7,184 bases of DNA from an uncultured bacterium (GTDB lineage Bacteria > Acidobacteriota > Thermoanaerobaculia > Multivoradales > JAHEKO01): contig CALILB010000237.1 of assembly GCA_938016625.1 (NCBI GenBank), positions 1 through 7,184 of the forward strand, read 5' to 3'. Shown piece after piece: positions 1 to 5,670 of this stretch. The notes under the pieces were generated by a model. It was not told where the DNA came from. It made no database searches and worked only from the letters and a program-made list of their open reading frames with translations. The position numbers were made by a program, and so were the translations under genes. Position 1 is the first letter of the stretch. Each line of letters starts with the position of its first letter.

Positions 1-105
1 TAGCCCCCTTTCAGGACTCGGAGAAGATAGTCGGAACCAGCTAAACCACTGGCAGCGACGGATTTTCCCCTGCCGTGAGAAAACATGTCAAGGATCCGGT
101 TCGGT

Positions 106-135
106 TTGACATTCCACCGCGGCGGCGATTAGATT
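106..135 (+). promoter_or_regulatory. Candidate sigma70-type promoter for the cluster
   Basis: TTGACA at 106-111 matches the -35 consensus exactly. After an 18-base spacer, TAGATT at 130-135 matches four of six positions of the -10 consensus. A start near 142 would give a leader of about 36 bases before the GTG at 178. It lies in the only apparently non-coding stretch upstream of the gene row, so it could drive the whole cluster. This is a motif match only; a 6/6 hexamer can occur by chance. Confidence 0.45.
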
Positions 136-164
136 CACTCCCTCTCGGGGCCCGAGCCCGTCCC

Positions 165-169
165 AGGAA
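165..169 (+). promoter_or_regulatory. Ribosome binding site for the membrane protein gene
   Basis: AGGAA ends 8 bases before the GTG at 178, a normal Shine-Dalgarno spacing. It supports the GTG start. The frame has a TAG at 130-132 and no ATG, GTG or TTG between that stop and 178, so 178 is also the first usable start. Confidence 0.55.
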
Positions 170-177
170 TCAACCAA

Positions 178-1089
178 GTGAAGTTAGACCGGTACGCCCG
201 ACCCGCCGCCATTGTGGTCCTGGCCTTGGTGACCGTCTACGGCGCGATCCAGTTTCTGACCGGCGACTGGAGCACGGTCAGCGAATACTGGCGAGAGAAG
301 GTCGGGCTCATCCCGCTGGTGCTGCTTCTCGCCACCCTCGACATCGCACTCGAGGGTGTCGGCTGGATGTGGATCTACCGACGCTTTCGCCTCCAGCTGG
401 GTATCTTCGAAGGAGCCATGGCCTATCTCTCCAGCCGCGCCGGCATGCTGTTGCCGGCCCAGCTCGGCCGCCTCATTCGGCCCGACGCGGTCGCCCGTTT
501 GGGGAAGGGGCCGCTCAAGGAATGCCTCAAGGCGGAAGCGGTGGCCTTTGTCCTCGACGCGGCCTCTGTGCTGGCTCTGATCGCCGGTCTGCTGGCCTGG
601 TGGGTCCACCCCGCCGCTGCCCCGGTGGCCGCCCTGGCCGTTATCGCCGTCTTCCTGTTGCTTGGCGACTGGGTGGCGCAACGGCTTCTCGGCACCCATC
701 TCCACCTCCCGCCGGCCTTGTGGTGGAGCTGGCAGACCCTGGCCATCGTGCTCATCCAGCTGACAGGCTGGATGGCGCACGGGCTGGCCTTCTGGGTGGT
801 CGTCCGTGATCTGCCGGGCAACCTCAATCTTTGGGATGCCCTGCTCTTCTCCTCGGGCTCGTCGGTCCTCGGTGTCGGCACCGGGCTTCCCGGCGGCATC
901 GGCGCCACCGAGCTGCTGCTGGGTGTCTCGCTGCGATTTGCCCAGGTGCCGTCGGATCACTGGTTTGTCGTCGTGGCCGCCTTTCGGGTGTTGACCTTCT
1001 GGATCTGGATTCCCGTCGGCTGGCTGGCGCTCACCTGGATACTGCGCACGACGAGGCGCGGAGAGGAGCAGGAGGTGGAGACCCAGTGA
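178..1089 (+). CDS. LPG_synthase_TM / flippase-like integral membrane protein
   Basis: This is a 303-residue polytopic inner-membrane protein. Hydrophobic segments are visible near residues 9-27, 43-61, 121-141, 146-164, 184-208, 220-240 and 262-288. Two features fit the LPG_synthase_TM (UPF0104) family: a conserved-type segment LPAQLGRLIRPDAVARL near 92-108, and a PGGIGATE motif at 238-245 ending in Glu245. In MprF this module flips lysyl-phosphatidylglycerol. Here there is no C-terminal aminoacyltransferase domain, so a lysyltransferase role is not supported. Stand-alone members often sit with envelope glycosyltransferases and are suspected lipid or lipid-linked-sugar transporters, but the substrate is unknown. 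Start GTG 178 has AGGAA upstream and is the first start after an in-frame stop. The stop codon overlaps the next gene's GTG, so the two are probably translationally coupled. The C-terminus is charged and likely cytoplasmic. Family assignment is fairly sure; function is inferred only loosely. Confidence 0.8.
   Translation: MKLDRYARPAAIVVLALVTVYGAIQFLTGDWSTVSEYWREKVGLIPLVLLLATLDIALEGVGWMWIYRRFRLQLGIFEGAMAYLSSRAGMLLPAQLGRLIRPDAVARLGKGPLKECLKAEAVAFVLDAASVLALIAGLLAWWVHPAAAPVAALAVIAVFLLLGDWVAQRLLGTHLHLPPALWWSWQTLAIVLIQLTGWMAHGLAFWVVVRDLPGNLNLWDALLFSSGSSVLGVGTGLPGGIGATELLLGVSLRFAQVPSDHWFVVVAAFRVLTFWIWIPVGWLALTWILRTTRRGEEQEVETQ
1070..1080 (+). promoter_or_regulatory. Strong ribosome binding site fixing the aminotransferase start
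   Basis: AGGAGGTGGAG contains the full AGGAGG core, which ends 10 bases before the GTG at 1086. It lies inside the last codons of the membrane protein gene. It selects GTG 1086 over the in-frame ATG at 831, which would overlap the upstream gene by about 260 bases and add an arginine-rich stretch unlike an aminotransferase. Confidence 0.65.
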
Positions 1090-2210
1090 GCCGCTATCAG
1101 TTCTCTGTGATTCGGGAGCGACTTCGCGCGCGCGGTGGCGACGTGCTCGACTTTGCCATCGGCAGCGCCGGTGTGCCGCTGGCCGAGCCGCTGGCCGAGA
1201 TAGTCCGCGGAGAACCGGAGCTGGCTCTCCGTCGATGTACACCCGACGAGGTCGAGGCGTTCGCCGTCAGTGCGGCGGAGATGCTCTTTCGTGTCTACGA
1301 CGTCAGAGTCGACCCGGAGCTGGTGCTCGCGGTCCCCGGCTCACGGGTGGCCATGAGCACACTCACGGCGTGTGTTCTGAGCCCCGATGACGATGTGCTG
1401 GTCACCGAGCCCGGTTATCCGGCCTTTGCCCGGGTAGCCGCTCACCAGCATGTACGGATCTGGCGTGCCTCCCTCAACCCCAAGCGCGACTTTCTGCCGG
1501 ATCTGGATCTACTGGCCAAAGCGGGTCCGATTCGCATCGCCGCGCTCAACTATCCGAACAACCCCACCGGTGTCGTGCTGTCGCGCCCCGGGATCGCCGA
1601 GCTCGCCGCGAGAGTGGGCTCCGAATCGATTCTGTTCAACGATGCCGCCTACGGCCCCCTGGTATATGAAGGCTCTCCCCCGTCGCTGCTTGGAATCGGT
1701 GCCCTCGAAGGGCTCGAGCAACCGCTGGCCGAGCTCTACTCGCTGTCGAAGCTGTTTTCACTCGGTCCCCTGGGTATCTCGTTTTTTGTCGGTACCTCGG
1801 GGCTAATCGAGGAGCTTCGGGAGTACAGTGACTTTGCGTGGGCTCCCCTGAGCTCGCTCCACCTGCAGCTGGCCCGGCACTGTGTCGCCGACGAGCTGCT
1901 GCTCGACGAGGTGAGGGGCTTCTATGGCAAGCGGATCGAGGCTCTGCGCGCCACCATCGGCGAGCTCGGATTCCAGGCCTATTCCACCCCCGCCGGCATG
2001 TACGTGCTGTGCCGTCTCCCTGCTTCGATTGCGGGCACGGCGGTGACCGGTGCACAGCAGGCGGCAGACATTCTGCTCGATCACTTTGGTCTCGCGGTAG
2101 CGGCCTTCGAGATAGCGCCCCACTCCTATCTCCGCTTCTCGTCGCTCTACCGCGAAGCGGATCTGGAGTCGTTGGCCAAGCTCGGTGAGCGGCTCGAAGT
2201 CGTCTCCTGA
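1086..2210 (+). CDS. PLP-dependent class I/II aminotransferase, substrate unknown
   Basis: The product has 374 residues, a normal length for fold-type I aminotransferases, and is probably cytoplasmic. Visible landmarks in family order are PGSR followed by VTEPGYPAF (cofactor-domain start), NYPNNPTG at 155-162 with the PLP-contacting Asn159, Asp186 with Tyr189 in NDAAYGPL (pyridine-nitrogen Asp and O3' Tyr), SLSK with the Schiff-base Lys222, and YLRFSSLY with Arg350 as the likely substrate-carboxylate Arg. One odd point: the Arg normally found at Lys+8 (Arg266 of aspartate aminotransferase, a PLP-phosphate ligand) is Gly230 here, in LFSLGPLGIS. Lys, Asp, Tyr and the C-terminal Arg remain, so catalysis is still plausible. 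GTG 1086 overlaps the previous TGA and follows AGGAGG. The substrate cannot be read from sequence. Its place beside envelope genes allows a role in amino-sugar or aminoacyl decoration, but ordinary amino-acid metabolism is equally possible. Confidence 0.85.
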   Translation: MSRYQFSVIRERLRARGGDVLDFAIGSAGVPLAEPLAEIVRGEPELALRRCTPDEVEAFAVSAAEMLFRVYDVRVDPELVLAVPGSRVAMSTLTACVLSPDDDVLVTEPGYPAFARVAAHQHVRIWRASLNPKRDFLPDLDLLAKAGPIRIAALNYPNNPTGVVLSRPGIAELAARVGSESILFNDAAYGPLVYEGSPPSLLGIGALEGLEQPLAELYSLSKLFSLGPLGISFFVGTSGLIEELREYSDFAWAPLSSLHLQLARHCVADELLLDEVRGFYGKRIEALRATIGELGFQAYSTPAGMYVLCRLPASIAGTAVTGAQQAADILLDHFGLAVAAFEIAPHSYLRFSSLYREADLESLAKLGERLEVVS

Positions 2211-2271
2211 AGTCGATTCAGCCCCTGTGGCCACCGGTTTGGCGGGTCTGGCCGTGTGTTAGCCTTTTCCG

Positions 2272-3564
2272 ATGAATCATGGACGGATCCGCTGGGTCGA
2301 CCGCTATGTCGGCTCGATACTTTGCTTCGGGCTGACCCTGATCCGTCGCCTCGGTGACCTCTTTGGCGGCCGCCGGCGGGCGCAGCTTCCGCCCTCGAAG
2401 ATTCTCTTTATCAAGCTCATCGAGCAGGGCGCGACGGTGCTGGCCTACGGCGCGATCAAGCGAGCAGTGGCCAAAGTCGGGCGGGAGAACGTCTATTTCT
2501 GTGTCTTTGCCGAGAATCGACCCATTTTCGACCTTCTCGAGCTGGTTCCGCCCGAAAATGTCATCGAGATTCGGTCCGAGGGGATGGTTGTCTTCGGCAT
2601 CGACGTCTTGAAGATGCTTGTCCGCTGCCGCCGGGAGAAGATCGACACCACCATCGACATGGAGTTCATGGCCCGGGCACCGGCCATCCTCGCCTACTGC
2701 TCGGGTGCCCGGCGGCGGGTCGGTCTCCACCGCTTCACCACCGAGGGCCCCTACCGCGGCGACCTGATGACCGATCGGATTCTGCCGAATCCCTTTCTGC
2801 ACACCGCCGAGCACTACTCGCTGCTGGTGCATGTCCTGGATGCTCCGCCGGGTGAGACCCCGCTGGGCAAGATGCAGGTGGCCGAAATCGAGGCGCCGGC
2901 GCCCCGTTTTATACCGACCGGCGAGGAGAGCGAGCGGATCGCAAAGGTCATCGAGGGCGAGGTTGGCGGCCAGGTCGTCGGCCCGATCGTGCTGCTCAAC
3001 CCCAACGCCAGCGATCTGCTGCCGCTCAGACGCTGGCAGCCGGATCGCTTTGTCGAGCTGGGGCGACGACTTCTGGTCGAGCAGCCCGAAGTCACCGTGG
3101 CCATCACCGGTGCCCCCAGCGAGCGATCATCGGCGGAGACGATTGCCGCGGCAATCGGTGAGCGGCCCCGGGTGATCAATCTGGCCGGAAAGACTTCGCT
3201 CCGCGATCTGCTGGTCGTCTACTCGCTGGCCGATGTGCTGGTCACCAACGACAGCGGGCCCGGGCACTTCGCCTCGCTGACCGAGATCCACAACATCGTC
3301 CTATTTGGCCCGGCGAGCGTCTCGGGCTGGGGTCCGCGGGGCGGACGTCACCACGTCATCCGGGCGGATCTGGCCTGCAGCCCCTGTGTCGACAGCATGA
3401 ACAACCGTCTCTCGCCCTGCAACGACAACATCTGTATGCAGGCGATCGGCGTCGACCAGGTCTACGATGAAGTCGTCAAGTGTCTGATCGAAGTGCGCAG
3501 CCGGAATGAAGCGGCCGGCCTCCGTGCCGGCCGAACAGAGCATCAGGCACCCCAGCCGACATGA
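2272..3564 (+). CDS. Glycosyltransferase family 9 (heptosyltransferase-like) protein
   Basis: This 430-residue GT-B enzyme resembles the ADP-heptose:LPS heptosyltransferases, which add heptose to the growing LPS core on the cytoplasmic face of the inner membrane. The N-terminal domain opens with a hydrophobic, basic stretch at 9-32 suited to membrane contact, then KILFIKLIEQGATVLA. The C-terminal donor domain carries IVLLNPNAS, ITGAPSE, and the GT9 signature TNDSGPGHFAS around 325-335. Cys369, Cys372, Cys383 and Cys388 form a C-X2-C-X10-C-X4-C cluster near the C-terminus. In WaaC-type enzymes the early motif reads MGD with a catalytic Asp; here the aligned residue is Ala54 (QGA). The donor or mechanism may therefore differ, although genomic linkage to the heptose pathway favours ADP-heptose. 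ATG 2272 lacks an obvious Shine-Dalgarno sequence, but the N-terminus looks native. The last bases overlap hldD as ATGA. GT9 membership is firm; the exact acceptor is unknown. Confidence 0.87.
   Translation: MNHGRIRWVDRYVGSILCFGLTLIRRLGDLFGGRRRAQLPPSKILFIKLIEQGATVLAYGAIKRAVAKVGRENVYFCVFAENRPIFDLLELVPPENVIEIRSEGMVVFGIDVLKMLVRCRREKIDTTIDMEFMARAPAILAYCSGARRRVGLHRFTTEGPYRGDLMTDRILPNPFLHTAEHYSLLVHVLDAPPGETPLGKMQVAEIEAPAPRFIPTGEESERIAKVIEGEVGGQVVGPIVLLNPNASDLLPLRRWQPDRFVELGRRLLVEQPEVTVAITGAPSERSSAETIAAAIGERPRVINLAGKTSLRDLLVVYSLADVLVTNDSGPGHFASLTEIHNIVLFGPASVSGWGPRGGRHHVIRADLACSPCVDSMNNRLSPCNDNICMQAIGVDQVYDEVVKCLIEVRSRNEAAGLRAGRTEHQAPQPT
3512..3533 (+). repeat. Perfect 8-bp GC hairpin upstream of hldD
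   Basis: CGGCCGGC at 3512-3519 and GCCGGCCG at 3526-3533 are exact inverted repeats separated by a six-base loop, CTCCGT. All eight pairs are G-C. The hairpin lies in the final codons of the GT9 gene and ends 27 bases before the hldD ATG. No T-tract follows, so it is not a standard intrinsic terminator. It could pause ribosomes, stabilise a processed transcript or affect the GT9-to-hldD coupling. GC-rich coding DNA forms such repeats by chance, so its function is uncertain. Confidence 0.5.
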
Positions 3565-4520
3565 TCGTCGTCACCGGTGCGACCGGTTTTATCGGCAGCA
3601 ACCTGGTCAGGGCGCTGGTCGAGCGGGGGCACACCGATCTGCTGATAGTGGACAATGTCGCCCCCGACACCGCACTCCGTCACCTGGCCGATCTCAGTCT
3701 TCCCAATCGCGTTGACAAGGATCGCTTCCTGGAGATGGTGAAGGGCGACGAAGATGCCCTGAAGCCGGTCGAATTCGTCTATCACCAGGGAGCCTGTACC
3801 GACACCACCGAGCGCGACCGCGAATTCATGATGGCCACCAACCTCCACTACTCGCAGGCGGTAGCCCGCTTCTGTCAGCGCCATGCGCTGCCTCTCGTCT
3901 ACGCCTCCTCGGCCTCGGTCTACGGCGTCGGCACCGACGCCCGCGAGGAGCCGGAGTGCGAGGCGCCGATCAACGAGTATGCCGAGTCGAAGAAGCTCTT
4001 TGACGACTGGGTGCGCTCCGAGATTCTCCCCGGCCCCGAGGCCCCGATTGTCGGGCTCCGCTACTTCAACGTCTATGGGCCCCGAGAGAGCCACAAGGGT
4101 GCGATGTCGAGCGTCGCCTACAAGATGCACGGTCAGCTCCGCGAGCTGGGGCGGGTCAAGCTCTTCGAGGGTAGCCATGGTTTTGGCGACGGTGAGCAGC
4201 AGCGCGATTTCGTGCATGTCGACGACGTGGTGGCGGTCAATCTTTTCTTTCTGGATCACCACGGGCAGTCGGGGATCTTCAACTGCGGCACCGGTCTCGC
4301 TGCTCCCTTCAATGCGGTGGCGCAGGCGGTGATCGACCATGCCGGGCGAGGGGAAATCGAGTACATCCCGTTTCCCGACGAGCTGCGCGATCGCTATCAA
4401 GCCTGGACCCAGGCCGACCTCACCCGTCTCCGGGCCGCCGGGTACGACTCTTCCTTTGCGCCGGTCGCCGAGGGTGTTCCCCGCTACATGGCCTGGCTCG
4501 ACGAGCACGAGAGCGACTGA
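3561..4520 (+). CDS. hldD: ADP-L-glycero-D-manno-heptose 6-epimerase
   Basis: HldD (RfaD/WaaD) converts ADP-D-glycero-beta-D-manno-heptose to the L-glycero form, the last step in making the LPS heptose donor, in the cytoplasm with bound NADP. The 319-residue protein is a short-chain dehydrogenase-type Rossmann enzyme close to the usual 310. GATGFIG with Gly6, Gly9 and Gly12 binds the cofactor. YHQGACTDTTE at 74-84 and YASSASVYG at 114-122 are close to HldD family signatures. The catalytic Tyr140-X3-Lys144 falls at the numbering of the E. coli enzyme, and Lys179 in SHKG corresponds to its second base, Lys178. RDFVHVDDV, GIFNCGTG and YQAWTQADLTRLRAAGY match the C-terminal substrate domain. ATG 3561 overlaps the GT9 stop by four bases, has no strong Shine-Dalgarno sequence, and is probably coupled to GT9 translation. 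The assignment is very secure. Confidence 0.96.
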   Translation: MIVVTGATGFIGSNLVRALVERGHTDLLIVDNVAPDTALRHLADLSLPNRVDKDRFLEMVKGDEDALKPVEFVYHQGACTDTTERDREFMMATNLHYSQAVARFCQRHALPLVYASSASVYGVGTDAREEPECEAPINEYAESKKLFDDWVRSEILPGPEAPIVGLRYFNVYGPRESHKGAMSSVAYKMHGQLRELGRVKLFEGSHGFGDGEQQRDFVHVDDVVAVNLFFLDHHGQSGIFNCGTGLAAPFNAVAQAVIDHAGRGEIEYIPFPDELRDRYQAWTQADLTRLRAAGYDSSFAPVAEGVPRYMAWLDEHESD

Positions 4521-4523
4521 GCG

Positions 4524-5072
4524 GTGGAAATCCGTCACGTCATTCTGGATCGCGACGGGGTGCTCAATCGCGAGGACGCCGCGGGTGGGTGGATCCGTGA
4601 CCCACAGGAGTGGATCTGGGAGCGGGGTGCCCGCGAGGGTCTGCTGCTCCTTGCCCGCGCCGGTGTACGCGTCTCGGTGGTGACCAACCAGTCCTGTATC
4701 GGGCGCGGACTGGCCGGCGCCGACGAGATCGCGCGGGTAAACGATCACATGCGTCGCCAGACCGCAGCGTCGGGCGCCAGAATAGACGACGTGTTTGTCT
4801 GTCCCCATGCCCCGGAGGAGGGCTGTGACTGCAGAAAACCCAGACCCGGCCTGGTACGGCAGGCGATCGAGGCGAGCGGGGTGCCGGCGAGCCAAACGGT
4901 GCTGGTAGGGGACGCCGCGCGAGATCTGGAGGCGGGCCGGCTGGGAGGCGTCCAGGTCGTGCTGGTACGCACCGGCAAAGGGGCCGAGACCGAGGTGAGT
5001 GAGCAAATCGAGGCGATTCCGGTGTACGATGATCTACACTCCGCGGCTATCGACCTGCTTGGAATCGAGTAG
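4524..5072 (+). CDS. gmhB: D-glycero-beta-D-manno-heptose-1,7-bisphosphate 7-phosphatase
   Basis: GmhB removes the C7 phosphate from heptose 1,7-bisphosphate in the cytoplasm, between the two HldE reactions. The 182-residue protein is a compact HAD-superfamily histidinol-phosphatase-type enzyme. DRDGVLN gives the nucleophile Asp9 and acid/base Asp11. TNQS at 54-57 is motif II, Lys105 with RKPRPG is motif III, and GDAARD with Asp130 and Asp134 binds magnesium. Cys93, His95, Cys101 and Cys103 form the structural zinc site. The stretch between His95 and Cys101 is only five residues, shorter than in the E. coli enzyme. GTG 4524 is three bases after the hldD stop; a weak GAGAG lies about ten bases upstream. 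Anomer preference cannot be read directly. Beta is inferred because HldE in the same operon belongs to the beta branch, whereas the alpha branch uses HddA and HddC. Confidence 0.93.
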   Translation: MEIRHVILDRDGVLNREDAAGGWIRDPQEWIWERGAREGLLLLARAGVRVSVVTNQSCIGRGLAGADEIARVNDHMRRQTAASGARIDDVFVCPHAPEEGCDCRKPRPGLVRQAIEASGVPASQTVLVGDAARDLEAGRLGGVQVVLVRTGKGAETEVSEQIEAIPVYDDLHSAAIDLLGIE

Positions 5073-5078
5073 ACATCC

Positions 5079-5666
5079 ATGGATATTCGTCAGACTTTCG
5101 AAGAGACAAATCGGGTTCTCGAGGCTTCAGCCAACCACTTGGCGGGACGTCTGGAGGAGACGGTCGAGCTGTTCCTCGGCTGTCTCGACGCCGGCGGCAC
5201 AATCCTGGTCTGTGGCAACGGCGGCAGCGCCGCGGATGCCCAACACCTGGCGGCCGAGCTGGTCTGCCGGGTGCGGCGTGATCGCCAAGCCATACCCTCG
5301 GTGGCCCTCACCACCGACACTTCGACTCTGACTGCGATCGGCAACGACTTGGGTTTCGAGAGGATATTTTCCCGCCAGGTCGAAGCTCTCGCCCGCGAAG
5401 GCGATGTGCTGGTGGCCATCACCACCAGTGGCGACTCGGCCAACATCATCGAGGCGGCCAAGGCTGCGCGCGCGCGTGGCTGCCGGGTCGTGGCCTTGAC
5501 TGGGCAGGGTGGTGGCAGCTTGGCCGAGCATGCCGATCTGCTCCTCGATGTGCCTTCCACCGTGGTGTCGCGCATCCAGGAGATCCACGCCGTGTGTATT
5601 CACGTCCTGGCAGAGTCGGTCGAGGATTCCGTTGCATCACGAGCCCAGACGGGTGGGCTGGAGTAG
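5079..5666 (+). CDS. gmhA: Phosphoheptose (sedoheptulose 7-phosphate) isomerase
   Basis: GmhA converts sedoheptulose 7-phosphate to D-glycero-D-manno-heptose 7-phosphate, the committed first step of the pathway. The 195-residue protein is a single SIS-domain enzyme of normal length that acts as a cytoplasmic tetramer in characterised relatives. NGGSAADAQH at 47-56 begins the phosphate- and metal-binding region. His56, Glu60, Gln167 and His175 correspond to the E. coli zinc ligands His61, Glu65, Gln172 and His180 with a constant offset of five. TSGDSANI at 116-123 is the second phosphate-binding loop, and RIQEIH at 165-170 is the family signature separating GmhA from DiaA, which lacks catalytic residues. 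ATG 5079 lies six bases after the gmhB stop with no clear Shine-Dalgarno sequence, so reinitiation from gmhB is likely. hldE begins four bases after the gmhA stop. The assignment is very secure. Confidence 0.96.
   Translation: MDIRQTFEETNRVLEASANHLAGRLEETVELFLGCLDAGGTILVCGNGGSAADAQHLAAELVCRVRRDRQAIPSVALTTDTSTLTAIGNDLGFERIFSRQVEALAREGDVLVAITTSGDSANIIEAAKAARARGCRVVALTGQGGGSLAEHADLLLDVPSTVVSRIQEIHAVCIHVLAESVEDSVASRAQTGGLE
5660..5663 (+). promoter_or_regulatory. Ribosome binding site fixing the hldE start
   Basis: GGAG ends seven bases before ATG 5671 and sits directly against the gmhA stop codon. It supports 5671 over the in-frame ATG at 5509, which would overlap gmhA by over 150 bases and add an N-terminal stretch with no HldE similarity. 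Confidence 0.6.
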
Positions 5667-5670
5667 AGCC

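Noticed and set aside
1..86. Possible gene ends at the left edge: a minus-strand frame from ATG 86 running off the edge (MFSHGRGKSV...), and a plus-strand frame ending at TAA 42-44 (PFQDSEKIVGTS)
   Set aside because: Both are open for under 30 codons, neither has a recognised motif, and they cannot both be real over most of this stretch. There is too little sequence to choose.
75..809. Plus-strand frame starting at ATG 75
   Set aside because: The product is extremely Arg/Pro/Gly-rich and overlaps the membrane protein in another frame. It looks like a frame shadow, and the candidate promoter lies inside it.
178..1089. Reading the membrane protein as an MprF-type lysyl-phosphatidylglycerol synthase
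   Set aside because: The protein ends right after its last membrane segment and has no soluble aminoacyltransferase domain, so only the transmembrane module is present.
184..1242. 352-codon open frame on the minus strand opposite the membrane protein gene
   Set aside because: The product is low-complexity, rich in Gly, Arg, Gln and Asp, without hydrophobic core or motif. The opposite strand encodes a clear membrane protein with a ribosome binding site.
2239..2265. TTGGCG ... TAGCCT as a promoter for the GT9 gene
   Set aside because: Spacing is only 15 bases and both hexamers are poor matches, so it is no better than chance in GC-rich DNA.
3543..5006. 487-codon open frame on the minus strand across hldD and gmhB
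   Set aside because: It lies fully opposite two genes with intact catalytic motifs. Its translation is rich in Arg, Gly, His and Asp with no recognisable domain, and long antisense frames are expected in GC-rich coding DNA.
5509..5670. Extending hldE upstream to ATG 5509
   Set aside because: The extension overlaps gmhA, has no similarity to HldE, and a GGAG site at proper spacing supports ATG 5671.
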